From Melioribacter sp. (GTDB taxonomy: Bacteria > Bacteroidota > Ignavibacteria > Ignavibacteriales > Melioribacteraceae): a stretch of DNA of 64,000 bases. How positions within the stretch are numbered: position 1 is the first letter of the stretch; every line of letters starts with the position of its first letter. This document shows positions 25,893 through 33,364 of this stretch, one piece after another. Under the pieces are notes generated by a model. That model did no database searches and was not told the DNA's origin. It saw only the letters and a list, made by a program, of their open reading frames with translations. The position numbers were made by a program, and so were the translations under genes. The stretch spans positions 68,994 to 132,993 of the forward strand of contig JAOACD010000007.1 of assembly GCA_026417975.1 (NCBI GenBank), written 5' to 3'.

Positions 25893-27044
25893 ATGCTTCT
25901 CAAATTTACAGAAGAGCAAAAAATGCTTCGTTCTATGGTAAAAGAGTTTACCAATTCTGAAATCAAGCCATTAGCAAAAAAGATTGATGAAGAAGAAACT
26001 ATTCCTAAAGATCTAATTAAAAAAATCGCAAATTTAGGCCTTCTTGGAATCATGTTCCCAGAAAAATATGGAGGGGGTGGTTTTGGAAAAGTTGGTTATT
26101 GCATAGTTTTGGAAGAAATTGCAAGAGCTTGCGGTGCTACAGCAACATTCATAGGTGCGCATCAATCCATTGGTGCAAATGCTATTTACATAGGAGGCTC
26201 TGAAGAATTAAAACAAAAATACCTTCCACAACTTACATCAGGAGAAAAAATAGCTGCATTTTGTTTAACAGAAGCAGAAGCTGGTTCAGATTCTTTTAAT
26301 CTCAAAAGTACCGCAATTAAAAAAAATGGCAAATGGATAATTAATGGAGAAAAACTTTGGATAACAAATGGAGCAATTGCAGACCTATTTTCAGTATTTG
26401 CAAGAACAGAAAAAGGAATTACTGGTTTTGTCGTAGAAAAAAATTTTAATGGAGTTGAAATTGGACCTAATGAAAAAAAACTGGGGATAAGAGGAAGTGT
26501 CACTAATGCAATAAGATTTAACAATGTAGAAGTCCCACCAGAAAATATCATTGGTGCCGAAGGAAAAGGATTTTTAATTGCTATGAAAACTCTCGACGCA
26601 GGAAGACTAACAGTAGGGGCGTGTAGTGTTGGTGCAGCAAAAGAACTCCTCGAGCTTTCTGTTCAATATGCTAATCAAAGAGTTCAATTTGACCAGCCAA
26701 TTTCAAATTTTGAAGCAATCCAATTTATGATTGCTGAAATGACAACAAAAATATATTTAATGGAAAGCGCACTCTACCGCGCAGCAGAAAAATATGATAT
26801 GGGATTAGATATAAGTCAGGATGCAGCAATTGTCAAACTTTTTTGTTCAGAAGCAGTATCAGAAATAGCTGATATGGCTGTGCAAATTCACGGTGCTATG
26901 GGATATTCAAAAGAATTATCTATAGAAAGATTTTACAGAGATGTTAGAATCTTAAAAATATTTGAAGGAACAAGCGAAATTCAAAAACTAATAATTAGTA
27001 GAAAAACAATTAAAAACCAAGGCAAGTGGAGATTCGATGGCTAA
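25893..27044 (+). CDS. acyl-CoA dehydrogenase (short-chain/butyryl-CoA type)
   Basis: FAD enzyme that inserts the 2,3-double bond into acyl-CoA thioesters and passes electrons to ETF. The ATG at 25893 is used (a TTG lies two codons before). The 383-residue length is standard. Domains: N-terminal helical (1-120), then beta domain with CLTEAEAGSDSFNLKSTAIK and WITNGAIADLFSVFART, then helical domain with the catalytic glutamate in ILKIFEGTSEIQKL near the C-terminus and QIHGAMGYSKELSIERFYRD. The Glu position in F-E-G-T is that of short-chain and medium-chain enzymes. It overlaps the HisA-like gene by eight bases, so the two are translated together. The CCG iron-sulfur protein nearby could accept the electrons through ETF. 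Confidence 0.93.
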   Translation: MLLKFTEEQKMLRSMVKEFTNSEIKPLAKKIDEEETIPKDLIKKIANLGLLGIMFPEKYGGGGFGKVGYCIVLEEIARACGATATFIGAHQSIGANAIYIGGSEELKQKYLPQLTSGEKIAAFCLTEAEAGSDSFNLKSTAIKKNGKWIINGEKLWITNGAIADLFSVFARTEKGITGFVVEKNFNGVEIGPNEKKLGIRGSVTNAIRFNNVEVPPENIIGAEGKGFLIAMKTLDAGRLTVGACSVGAAKELLELSVQYANQRVQFDQPISNFEAIQFMIAEMTTKIYLMESALYRAAEKYDMGLDISQDAAIVKLFCSEAVSEIADMAVQIHGAMGYSKELSIERFYRDVRILKIFEGTSEIQKLIISRKTIKNQGKWRFDG

Positions 27045-27789
27045 ATTATTAGTTATACCTTCAATAGATATTAAAGATGGAAAAACAGTACGAGTTGTAC
27101 AAGGCATTCCAGAATTAAATTGTCCCTCTTATGGTAACGACCCTGTAGAAATGGCTTTAATATGGAGAGCTGAAAATGCCAAATGTCTTCATGTAGTCGA
27201 TTTTAATGCCGCATGGGAACATTCACATGTAAATTACCCTATAATTAAAAAAATCTGTGAATCAGTTATCATTCCTGTAGAATTAGGTGGAGGCATAAGT
27301 AATTTTGAAGACGCTCAAAGAGCATTTGATTTAGGTGTTGCGAGAATTGTAATTGGGACATTAGCTTATGAAAATCCAAAAGAATTTTCAAAAATATTAG
27401 AAACATTTTCTCCCAACAAAGTTGTAGCAGCAATCGATGTAATCGATAACCAAGTTGTAACAAGAGGAAGAAGGGTTTTCACAGGAATAAATGCATTAGA
27501 CTATGCTAAAATGCTAAAAGAACTTGGTGCAGAACGTTACATTGTAACTGATGTTCGAACAAATGGAATGTTGTTAGGTCCAAATATTGAACTATCAAAA
27601 AAAATTGCTGAAGTTACAGAAAGAAAAGTTACCCACTCTGGCGGTATAGGAGGTTATCAAGATTTGATTAAACTTCAAAAAGAAGCCGAAGGTTATGTAG
27701 ATTCCGTTATTATTGGTAGGGCTTTATATGAAAATAAATTTCCATGCCAAAAAATTTGGCGTGTTGCAGAAGCAGGAATATTTAATTAA
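27037..27789 (+). CDS. HisA-like (phosphoribosylformimino isomerase family) TIM-barrel protein
   Basis: HisA isomerises ProFAR to PRFAR in histidine synthesis. This 250-residue barrel has the catalytic pair Asp11 (IPSIDIKDG) and Asp172 (YIVTDVRTNG), and the phosphate loops VELGGGI, SGGIGG and VIIGRALYE, so the fold and phosphate sites are clear. Two positions differ from classical HisA: the Trp of the GW motif that stacks on the substrate is replaced (TRGRRV), and the usual RDG after the second Asp is RTNG. No other his gene is nearby, and the start overlaps acyl-CoA dehydrogenase. It may be the only HisA of the organism or a paralogue with a different sugar phosphate substrate; hence no symbol is given. 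Confidence 0.75.
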   Translation: MAKLLVIPSIDIKDGKTVRVVQGIPELNCPSYGNDPVEMALIWRAENAKCLHVVDFNAAWEHSHVNYPIIKKICESVIIPVELGGGISNFEDAQRAFDLGVARIVIGTLAYENPKEFSKILETFSPNKVVAAIDVIDNQVVTRGRRVFTGINALDYAKMLKELGAERYIVTDVRTNGMLLGPNIELSKKIAEVTERKVTHSGGIGGYQDLIKLQKEAEGYVDSVIIGRALYENKFPCQKIWRVAEAGIFN

Positions 27790-27797
27790 GGAAAATA

Positions 27798-28328
27798 ATG
27801 AATAAAGAATTAAATTTTATTAGCAGCTTTTGGGCAAACTTATTTAAAACACCACCAAATAAAAGTGAACTTGAAGAAACATTACGCATAATGCCACCTT
27901 TTAAAGATTTAAGCAGCAAAGCATTTAAAAATTTACTAAAACTATTTCATAACAGAGTCTATCAAGCCAATGAATACATATTTTATCAAAATGATCCTGG
28001 AATTGGCTTATATGTAATAATTAATGGAGAAGTTTTAATTACTATGCAAGTAGAAAATAATGGGCAACTTAATTTAGCTCATTTAAGAAGAGGAGACTTT
28101 TTTGGTGAATTAGCTCTTTTAGATAATGATACACGTTCTGCATCTGCAATTGCATTAAAAGAATCACGAATAGCAGTAATTTTCAAACCCGATTTAGATG
28201 AATTTATTGATTCATATCCTCAAGAAGGTGTAAAAATTCTAAGAGGTATTTCACAAATAATTTCGCGTAGACTCAGAAATTTAAATCATGATTACCTAGA
28301 ACTATATAATAAATTCAGAAATAAATGA
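27798..28328 (+). CDS. cyclic nucleotide-binding domain protein without DNA-binding domain
   Basis: A 176-residue cytoplasmic protein consisting essentially of one cNMP-binding (CAP_ED) domain, residues 25-160. The phosphate-binding cassette is visible as GDFFGELALLDNDTRSASAIA, where Glu and Arg contact the cyclic phosphate and the ribose. An N-terminal helix (LRIMPPFKDLSSKAFKNLLK) and a C-terminal helix (GISQIISRRLRNLNHDYLEL) flank it. No HTH follows, so it is not a CRP-type activator but a sensory or regulatory module. Its stop overlaps the ATG of the universal stress protein gene region, and both are probably in one unit with HisA-like and eIF2B-like genes. Confidence 0.85.
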   Translation: MNKELNFISSFWANLFKTPPNKSELEETLRIMPPFKDLSSKAFKNLLKLFHNRVYQANEYIFYQNDPGIGLYVIINGEVLITMQVENNGQLNLAHLRRGDFFGELALLDNDTRSASAIALKESRIAVIFKPDLDEFIDSYPQEGVKILRGISQIISRRLRNLNHDYLELYNKFRNK

Positions 28329-28336
28329 GGTTAGTT

Positions 28337-28819
28337 ATGGGAATAATAAATAAAATACTTGTCCCTATTGACTTTTCAGATTATTCTAAAAACGCATTAA
28401 AATATGCAGCCCAATTTGCTAAACATTTTAATGCTAAAATGTACTTAATATATGTTATTGAACCAGTAATATATCCAACAGATTTTAGCATGGGTCAAAT
28501 TGTTCTTCCTTCTATCGATTCGAACTTACAAACAAGAGCAGAAGAAGAATTAAAAAATCTAGCAAAAAATTTTATCGACCCTTCAATTAGTGTTGAAACA
28601 ATAATAAAAACAGGCAAACCATTTGTTGAAATAAACGAAACCGCTAAAGAAAAAGATATTGATTTAATTATTATAGCCACACACGGACATACAGGTGTTG
28701 AACATTTATTATTTGGTAGTACAGCAGAAAAAGTTGTTAGAAAAGCTCCATGCCCTGTTCTTACTTTGCGCGAGCCCATTAAAGGATTCAAATTTGAAAA
28801 AGAAAATTATGTACACTAA
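28337..28819 (+). CDS. universal stress protein (UspA family)
   Basis: A 160-residue single-domain Usp. The ATG at 28337 is favoured by GAGG at 28327-28330 six bases upstream; an ATG at 28325 overlaps the previous stop. Motifs: KILVPIDFSDYSKNALKYAAQ at the N-terminus (the Asp of VPxDFS), IATHGHTGVEHLLFGSTAEKV with the G-x2-G-x9-G(S/T) ATP-binding loop, and APCPVLTLR at the end. It is therefore an ATP-binding Usp. Its cNMP-binding neighbour suggests a common stress or energy-state regulation. The role of individual Usp proteins is not predictable from sequence. Confidence 0.93.
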   Translation: MGIINKILVPIDFSDYSKNALKYAAQFAKHFNAKMYLIYVIEPVIYPTDFSMGQIVLPSIDSNLQTRAEEELKNLAKNFIDPSISVETIIKTGKPFVEINETAKEKDIDLIIIATHGHTGVEHLLFGSTAEKVVRKAPCPVLTLREPIKGFKFEKENYVH

Positions 28820-28834
28820 CAATTAAATCTAAAC

Positions 28835-29614
28835 ATGTTAGAAAACAGACAAATCAAAAAAATAATATTAGATAATACGTCAGGTAGCAGCGATATATTG
28901 ACACTTTTACATAAACATATTAAAAAAACATATCAAAATTTTTTACTATTCCCAGAATTAATTGATGAACTTCAAAAAAAATTTTTACATTTCCAAAATA
29001 TTCAAAAATATCTAAAAGAATTTAAGCAAGTTATTAAAAGAAAAAACAAACTTGAAATTTTTTTTAATAAATACGATGAATTACTCGAAAATATTTATGA
29101 TAAAATATATCATAAATGCAAAGACACACTAATCACCTATAATAGCTTTATAACAATTTCCAATAGTAAAACTGTATTCGAAATACTAAAAAGACTTAAA
29201 AAGGAAATTTCAAATATTAATGTAATTGTATGTGAAGCAAGACCACTATTAGAAGGAAGAATACTTGCAAAAAATTTATCTAAAAATAAAATTAACGTAC
29301 AATTAATTACAGAAGCGATGATGAATGAATTTGTTAAAAAAATTGATGCAGCAATTATTGGAGCTGATGTAATATTAAAAAATGGGAACGTTGTAAATAA
29401 AGTTGGCAGTGCAACTTTGGCTATAGTATGCAAATATCACAAAGTTCCTTTTTATGTTTTGGCTGATAAAAGTAAATACTCAAATGCAATCCATTTCAAC
29501 AAAAAAATAATGCCCAAAGAAGAAATATGGAAACAGCCCAAAAAAGTTAAACTCACTAATTTCTATTTTGAGGAAATAAATAAAGAATTAATAACAAAAA
29601 TCTTTACTTCTTAA
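28835..29614 (+). CDS. eIF2B/ribose-1,5-bisphosphate isomerase-like protein
   Basis: A 259-residue member of the eIF2B-alpha/MtnA/ribose-1,5-bisphosphate isomerase superfamily. Conserved parts are VIVCEARPLLEGRILAKNL, GADVILKNGNVVNKVGSATLA and YHKVPFYVLADKSKY. The catalytic Asp of GAD (IIGADVIL) is present, but the loop that carries the active-site Cys in MtnA and the archaeal isomerase reads LITYNSFITISNS and has no Cys. So enzymatic isomerisation by the known mechanism is doubtful, and a regulatory or ligand-sensing role like the eIF2B alpha subunit is possible. The N-terminal 100 residues form an alpha-helical region typical of the family. It follows the usp gene and its 3' end overlaps the convergent TPR gene by 11 bases. 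Confidence 0.75.
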   Translation: MLENRQIKKIILDNTSGSSDILTLLHKHIKKTYQNFLLFPELIDELQKKFLHFQNIQKYLKEFKQVIKRKNKLEIFFNKYDELLENIYDKIYHKCKDTLITYNSFITISNSKTVFEILKRLKKEISNINVIVCEARPLLEGRILAKNLSKNKINVQLITEAMMNEFVKKIDAAIIGADVILKNGNVVNKVGSATLAIVCKYHKVPFYVLADKSKYSNAIHFNKKIMPKEEIWKQPKKVKLTNFYFEEINKELITKIFTS

Positions 29615-30212
29615 TTTTTTCCAGATTGTCAAGCATCATTTTAGCATTTTTAGCAAGTTTACCATTCGGCTCTATTTTTATAACCTCATTCCAATAAAAC
29701 CTTGCTTTTTTAGTATCCCCTTTAACCTGAGATATTACTCCCATATTATATAATGCCAAAGGGAAATTTTTTTTAATTTTTAGAATCTGCATAGTTATAT
29801 TTTCTGCTTTATCAATTTCCCCTTTATTAAAGTAAAGATAATTCAAATGAAGAAGAATATCTACCCTGTTTTTATCAACATTTAATATCTTTTCATAAAG
29901 CTCAATTGCTTTTTCCTCTTGATGAGACAGCATTAACATATCAGCATATAATCTTGTTTTTAATGTATCATTAGGATTTTTTTCATAATCATCTTTTAAT
30001 TGATTTAGTTTTTCTATTGCCTCTTTTGCAACATTTTCCTTTGAAGGAATATTTTTATTTTCAGATGTTATACTACGGTGAAATTCATCATCGGGCATTT
30101 GACCATGGGCCGAAATTTCAGCTTTTTGTTTAGCCCTTGGTGAAAATATCATTAATGAAACAATAAATGCTAAAAGTAAAACAATATATACATATACAGG
30201 CTTAAATTTCAT
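29604..30212 (-). CDS. membrane-anchored TPR protein
   Basis: A 202-residue protein with one N-terminal transmembrane helix (YVYIVLLLAFIVSLMIF), a short polar linker, and from about residue 85 three to four tetratricopeptide repeats (TLKTRLYADMLMLSHQEEKA and AIELYEKILNVDKNRVDILLH, then LYFNKGEIDKAENITMQILK and LALYNMGVISQVKGDTKKAR). TPRs are protein-binding scaffolds, so it probably recruits partners on the periplasmic side or cytoplasmic side of the inner membrane; the orientation is not clear, but the positive charges before the helix favour a periplasmic C-terminus. It resembles the short CcmH/NrfG-like TPR proteins but no ccm gene is nearby. Confidence 0.8.
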   Translation of the reverse strand: MKFKPVYVYIVLLLAFIVSLMIFSPRAKQKAEISAHGQMPDDEFHRSITSENKNIPSKENVAKEAIEKLNQLKDDYEKNPNDTLKTRLYADMLMLSHQEEKAIELYEKILNVDKNRVDILLHLNYLYFNKGEIDKAENITMQILKIKKNFPLALYNMGVISQVKGDTKKARFYWNEVIKIEPNGKLAKNAKMMLDNLEKIKK

Positions 30213-30661
30213 ATTATCTCCAATTATCCCAAATTAATACTACAAATTAAGAATATTTCTTGAGTGATAGTAATCCTCATTAAAAATATTACATAAAAAT
30301 TTAAAAAATTATGAATCATTCTTCAAAAAGAATTGTTTATATTCTAGTGCTATTAACAAATTAGCATAAAAAACGATAATAATCCTGTAATTCATAATTT
30401 AAGTAAAATTTTTATAGACAATTAAGCTTAAATTTATTAATTTTATGGTGGAAAATTTCTTAACTTTTCAAAGAGCTGCTATATATTTTTATACATTCTT
30501 GCAACACTTCTTCAAAAAAGAAGTAAATTTACCAAAATAGCTCGTTAGTGAGTACTTTTTACCAATATTTTTGGGTAAGATAAAGGAACTTTTTTGTACT
30601 AATTAAAGTTGAATCTGAGAAAAATTTTTATATCTATAAACAAATTAGGAGAGTAGGAGAT
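30213..30661. other. 449-bp gene-free region upstream of rpoD
   Basis: No gene or known RNA family can be read here. The region is very AT-rich and contains only short inverted repeats, e.g. ACTTCTT/AAGAAGT around 30500-30520 and CTC-GTTAGT-GAG near 30541-30553. It must hold the promoter and leader of rpoD, and the Shine-Dalgarno AGGAGAG at 30647-30653. I cannot point to a unique promoter. No 6S-type long stem or other structured RNA was seen. Confidence 0.5.
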
Positions 30662-31522
30662 TTGAAAATAACCAAGCAATTCACAAACAGAGAGAGTAAA
30701 TCTTTAGATCAATATTTACAAGAAATCGGTAAAGAGGAACTCCTTACACCAGAGGAGGAAATAGAATTAGCTAGAAGGATTAAAAAGGGCGATAAAGAAG
30801 CCCTTGATAAGCTAACAAGAGCAAATTTAAGATTCGTAGTTAGTGTAGCTAAGCAATATCAAAACCAAGGACTCCCTTTGGGAGATCTTATTAATGAAGG
30901 AAATCTCGGTTTAATTAAAGCCGGACAAAGATTTGACGAAACTCGAGGATTTAAATTTATTTCTTATGCCGTTTGGTGGATTCGACAGTCTATAATGCAG
31001 GCTATTGCTGAACAGTCTAGAATGGTTCGCCTGCCACTAAATCGTATTGGCACCTTAAATAAAATGACCAAAGCTCTAAGCCAGCTTGAACAAGAATATG
31101 AAAGACGTCCAAATCCTGAAGAAATTGCAGAACAACTTGATATGGACATTCAGGATGTAACTTATGCAATGCAAATAGCAGGACGTCATATATCGATGGA
31201 TGCTCCTTTGGCTCACAGTGATGATAATAATAATAGCTTACTTGATGTAATGCCAAACGAAGATCAACCACCACCAGATCATGCATTAATGAAAGAATCA
31301 TTAAAAGCTGAAATTGAACGTTCACTATCAACTTTAACTGAAAGAGAAGCAGAAGTAATAAGATTATATTTTGGAATTGGTAAAGAACATTCTCTTACTC
31401 TTGAAGAAATTGGAGAAAAATTAAACTTAACAAGAGAGAGAGTTCGTCAAATTAAAGAAAAAGCTCTTATTAGATTACGACATTCTTCCAGAAGCAAAAA
31501 TTTGAAGGCTTACTTAGGATAA
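30662..31522 (+). CDS. rpoD: primary RNA polymerase sigma factor (short sigma-70)
   Basis: The housekeeping sigma factor of Bacteroidota type, 286 residues, without region 1.1. It starts at a TTG (30662), as supported by AGGAGAG at 30647-30653 with eight bases between; no ATG exists nearby. [20 protein letters not shown] is nearly the conserved start of Bacteroidota RpoD. Region 1.2 is [18 protein letters not shown], region 2 includes [19 protein letters not shown] and [20 protein letters not shown], region 3 is about 120-200, and region 4 includes [20 protein letters not shown]. The DNA-contacting residues of 2.4 and 4.2 are as in the phylum, in line with promoters of the TAnnTTTG kind seen before trpL. 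Confidence 0.95.
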   Translation: MKITKQFTNRESKSLDQYLQEIGKEELLTPEEEIELARRIKKGDKEALDKLTRANLRFVVSVAKQYQNQGLPLGDLINEGNLGLIKAGQRFDETRGFKFISYAVWWIRQSIMQAIAEQSRMVRLPLNRIGTLNKMTKALSQLEQEYERRPNPEEIAEQLDMDIQDVTYAMQIAGRHISMDAPLAHSDDNNNSLLDVMPNEDQPPPDHALMKESLKAEIERSLSTLTEREAEVIRLYFGIGKEHSLTLEEIGEKLNLTRERVRQIKEKALIRLRHSSRSKNLKAYLG

Positions 31523-31525
31523 TAA

Positions 31526-31554
31526 AAGTAGGTCGAATTTTTTTCGACCTACTT
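31526..31554 (+). terminator. intrinsic terminator after rpoD
   Basis: A perfect 12-bp stem, AAGTAGGTCGAA (31526-31537) with TTCGACCTACTT (31543-31554), and a loop of five T. It begins four bases after the rpoD stop. No long T run follows, so termination may be partial, but the perfect stem and position are convincing. Confidence 0.7.
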
Positions 31555-31686
31555 CCTAATTTATTAACTCAAAAACTTAACTTTCCCTTTACTTCTATAT
31601 AACAATATACCTTAATCTGGTTAATACACATATTCCTGATAAACTTATAACTTTGTATAAAAATGCATTGTATTTTATAATTATTA

Positions 31687-31718
31687 TTGACTACAAAATA
31701 ATTTTTTATATATATTTG
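31687..31718 (+). promoter_or_regulatory. predicted trp operon promoter
   Basis: TTGACT at 31687-31692 and TATATTTG at 31711-31718. The second is an exact match to the Bacteroidota -7 element TAnnTTTG, and the first TTG is 21 bases upstream, as for the -33 element; read as sigma-70 it is TTGACT-N18-TATATT. Either way the transcript should start at about 31722-31725, at or one or two bases before the trpL ATG (31724). Confidence 0.6.
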
Positions 31719-31723
31719 CACAT

Positions 31724-31813
31724 ATGATACAAAGAAAAGTAACATATTACTTCAATTCAATCTGGGCTTGGTGCTGGTGGTATAGTTATAACCGCACAAT
31801 CTCAGTGACTTGA
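31724..31813 (+). CDS. trpL: trp operon leader peptide
   Basis: A 29-codon reading frame that is too short for usual gene finders. It starts ATG ATA CAA AGA and contains four Trp codons as W14-A-W16-C-W18-W19 (31763-31780), then ends in TGA at 31811-31813. It sits just ahead of trpE and inside a set of alternative RNA stems. Two Trp residues in a row plus two more within six codons cannot be chance in an AT-rich genome and is the normal sensor of charged tRNA-Trp. No Shine-Dalgarno precedes it, and the predicted transcript start is at its ATG, so it may be translated as a leaderless message. The peptide has no function other than stalling. Confidence 0.9.
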   Translation: MIQRKVTYYFNSIWAWCWWYSYNRTISVT

Positions 31814-31877
31814 AGTAATATAAATATTTTTTAATAAAAACCCTTCTTAGTAGTCACTGAGAAGGGTTTTTTGTTTT
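31744..31877 (+). promoter_or_regulatory. trp attenuator: mutually exclusive stems 1:2, antiterminator and terminator
   Basis: Three pairings are perfect or nearly so. Stem 1:2: 31744-31755 with 31810-31821 (12 bp), enclosing the Trp codons, with inner stems such as 31771-31774/31794-31797. Antiterminator: 31801-31810 (CTCAGTGACT) with 31852-31861 (AGTCACTGAG), 10 bp, extendable by 31812-31815/31843-31846. Terminator: 31837-31850 with 31857-31870, followed by TTGTTTT. Stalling on the Trp codons hides strand 1 and leaves 31801-31810 free, so the antiterminator forms and occupies the terminator's loop and right arm. When Trp is plentiful the ribosome reaches the stop codon, covers 31801-31810, and the terminator forms. 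Seen directly: the complementarities. Inferred: the mechanism. Confidence 0.9.
31837..31877 (+). terminator. attenuator terminator in front of trpE
   Basis: AAAACCCTTCTTAG (31837-31850) pairs with CTGAGAAGGGTTTT (31857-31870) over 14 bp with one G-U pair, around a loop of six. TTGTTTT follows. It is the default off state of the trp operon, upstream of the trpE ATG at 31892. Confidence 0.9.
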
Positions 31878-31891
31878 AAAGGGATTTAAAA

Positions 31892-33364
31892 ATGGATTAC
31901 AAAAAATTTTTAGAGTTATCAAAAAAATATAATATTATACCTATTTACGAAAGAATAGCAGCAGATTTTCTTACACCTGTTTCTGCGTATTTAAAAGTAA
32001 AAAATTATAGCTCAACTTCTTTTCTTCTAGAATCAGTTGAAGGTATTGGGAAGTTAGCACGTTACTCTTTTATAGGAATTAATCCTTCCGAAATAATTTC
32101 TAATCACTTTAAAGATATAATCATTAATAAATCGGGCTCAAAAGAAACAATTAAAGGTAATATCTTCGACTATATAAAAAATAAAATCTCAAAATTTTAT
32201 TACCCTCAATTCGAAGAGCTGCCATACTTTTCAGGTGGACTTGTTGGATACATTGGCTTTGACAATATTTCTTTAATAGAAGATGTTATTGAGTACAAAT
32301 CAGACACATTATTTCCTGATTCAATATTGGGATTATATAACTCTCTAATTGTATTTGACCATTATAAGCATCAGATAATTTTAATATGTAATATCGATTG
32401 TGAAAATAAAAATAATCTCGAAGTAGAATATAAAAAAGCAAAAGAATCGATAGAAAATCTAAAAACTTTACTTAATAAACATATTGAATACAAATCAGAC
32501 TTTAAATTTAATGCTATACCTTTCACAAAAACCGAGGAAGAGGAATTTTGTCTACTAGTTAATACTAGTAAAAAAAACATTTACAATGGCGATGTTTTTC
32601 AAATAGTTTTATCGAAGAGATTTGAAGCTGAATATAGAGGAGATTTATTTAATGTCTATAGAGCATTAAGAATGATTAACCCATCCCCTTATATGTATTA
32701 TATGGAATTTGAAAATGATATTAAAGTAATTGGTACCTCACCTGAAGATTTATTAAAAGTAAAGAACAGAAAAGCAGAAATACTTCCAATTGCTGGTACA
32801 AGAAGAAGAGGTAAAACTGATGAGGAAGACGTAGAACTCGAGAATGAACTATTAAATGACCCAAAAGAAATTGCTGAACACGTAATGTTAGTTGATTTAG
32901 CAAGAAATGATTTAGGCAGGTTTTGTAAACTTGGTACAGTACGAATTAGTGAAAGAATGAAGATAAACCGGTTTTCTCATGTTATGCATATAGTTTCAAG
33001 AGTAGAAGGATTATTAAAAGACGATGCTGATTGTATAGATGCCTTGAAAGCTTCGTTTCCTGCTGGTACTGTAACAGGAGCTCCAAAAATAAGAGCAATT
33101 CAACTAATTAATGAATATGAAAAAATCAAGCGTGGCATTTACGCAGGTGCTGTTGGATACATCGATTTCAGCGGCAACTTAGACATGTGTATTGCCATAA
33201 GAACATTATTTGCAACCAAAGAAAAAATTTATTGGCAAGCAGGAGCTGGAATTGTTGCAGATAGTAAGCCTGAACTCGAATTAAAAGAAATAAAAAACAA
33301 ATCTGCTGTTTTATTAAGTGCACTAAATTGTGCGGAGGTAATTGATGAAAATCTTAGTAATTGA
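31892..33364 (+). CDS. trpE: anthranilate synthase component I
   Basis: Makes anthranilate from chorismate, with ammonia from TrpG; first step of tryptophan synthesis. The 490-residue length is typical. The N-terminal SFLLESVEGIGKLARYSFIG contains the LLES motif that binds tryptophan for feedback inhibition. The chorismate-binding C-terminal domain shows NPSPYMYYME, LPIAGTRRRGKT, HVMLVDLARNDLGRF, RFSHVMHIVSRVEG, and SFPAGTVTGAPKIRA. First gene of trpEGDCFBA, under an attenuator; trpG overlaps its last 20 bases. An aminodeoxychorismate synthase is the other possibility, ruled out by the operon and by the LLES motif. Confidence 0.96.
   Translation: MDYKKFLELSKKYNIIPIYERIAADFLTPVSAYLKVKNYSSTSFLLESVEGIGKLARYSFIGINPSEIISNHFKDIIINKSGSKETIKGNIFDYIKNKISKFYYPQFEELPYFSGGLVGYIGFDNISLIEDVIEYKSDTLFPDSILGLYNSLIVFDHYKHQIILICNIDCENKNNLEVEYKKAKESIENLKTLLNKHIEYKSDFKFNAIPFTKTEEEEFCLLVNTSKKNIYNGDVFQIVLSKRFEAEYRGDLFNVYRALRMINPSPYMYYMEFENDIKVIGTSPEDLLKVKNRKAEILPIAGTRRRGKTDEEDVELENELLNDPKEIAEHVMLVDLARNDLGRFCKLGTVRISERMKINRFSHVMHIVSRVEGLLKDDADCIDALKASFPAGTVTGAPKIRAIQLINEYEKIKRGIYAGAVGYIDFSGNLDMCIAIRTLFATKEKIYWQAGAGIVADSKPELELKEIKNKSAVLLSALNCAEVIDENLSN

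Noticed and set aside
28835-29614. Methylthioribose-1-phosphate isomerase (MtnA)
   Set aside because: Too short and lacks the Cys-containing loop; only the general superfamily is supported.
30213-30661. 6S or other structured RNA in the gene-free stretch before rpoD
   Set aside because: Only short stems could be drawn; no long rod with a central bulge.
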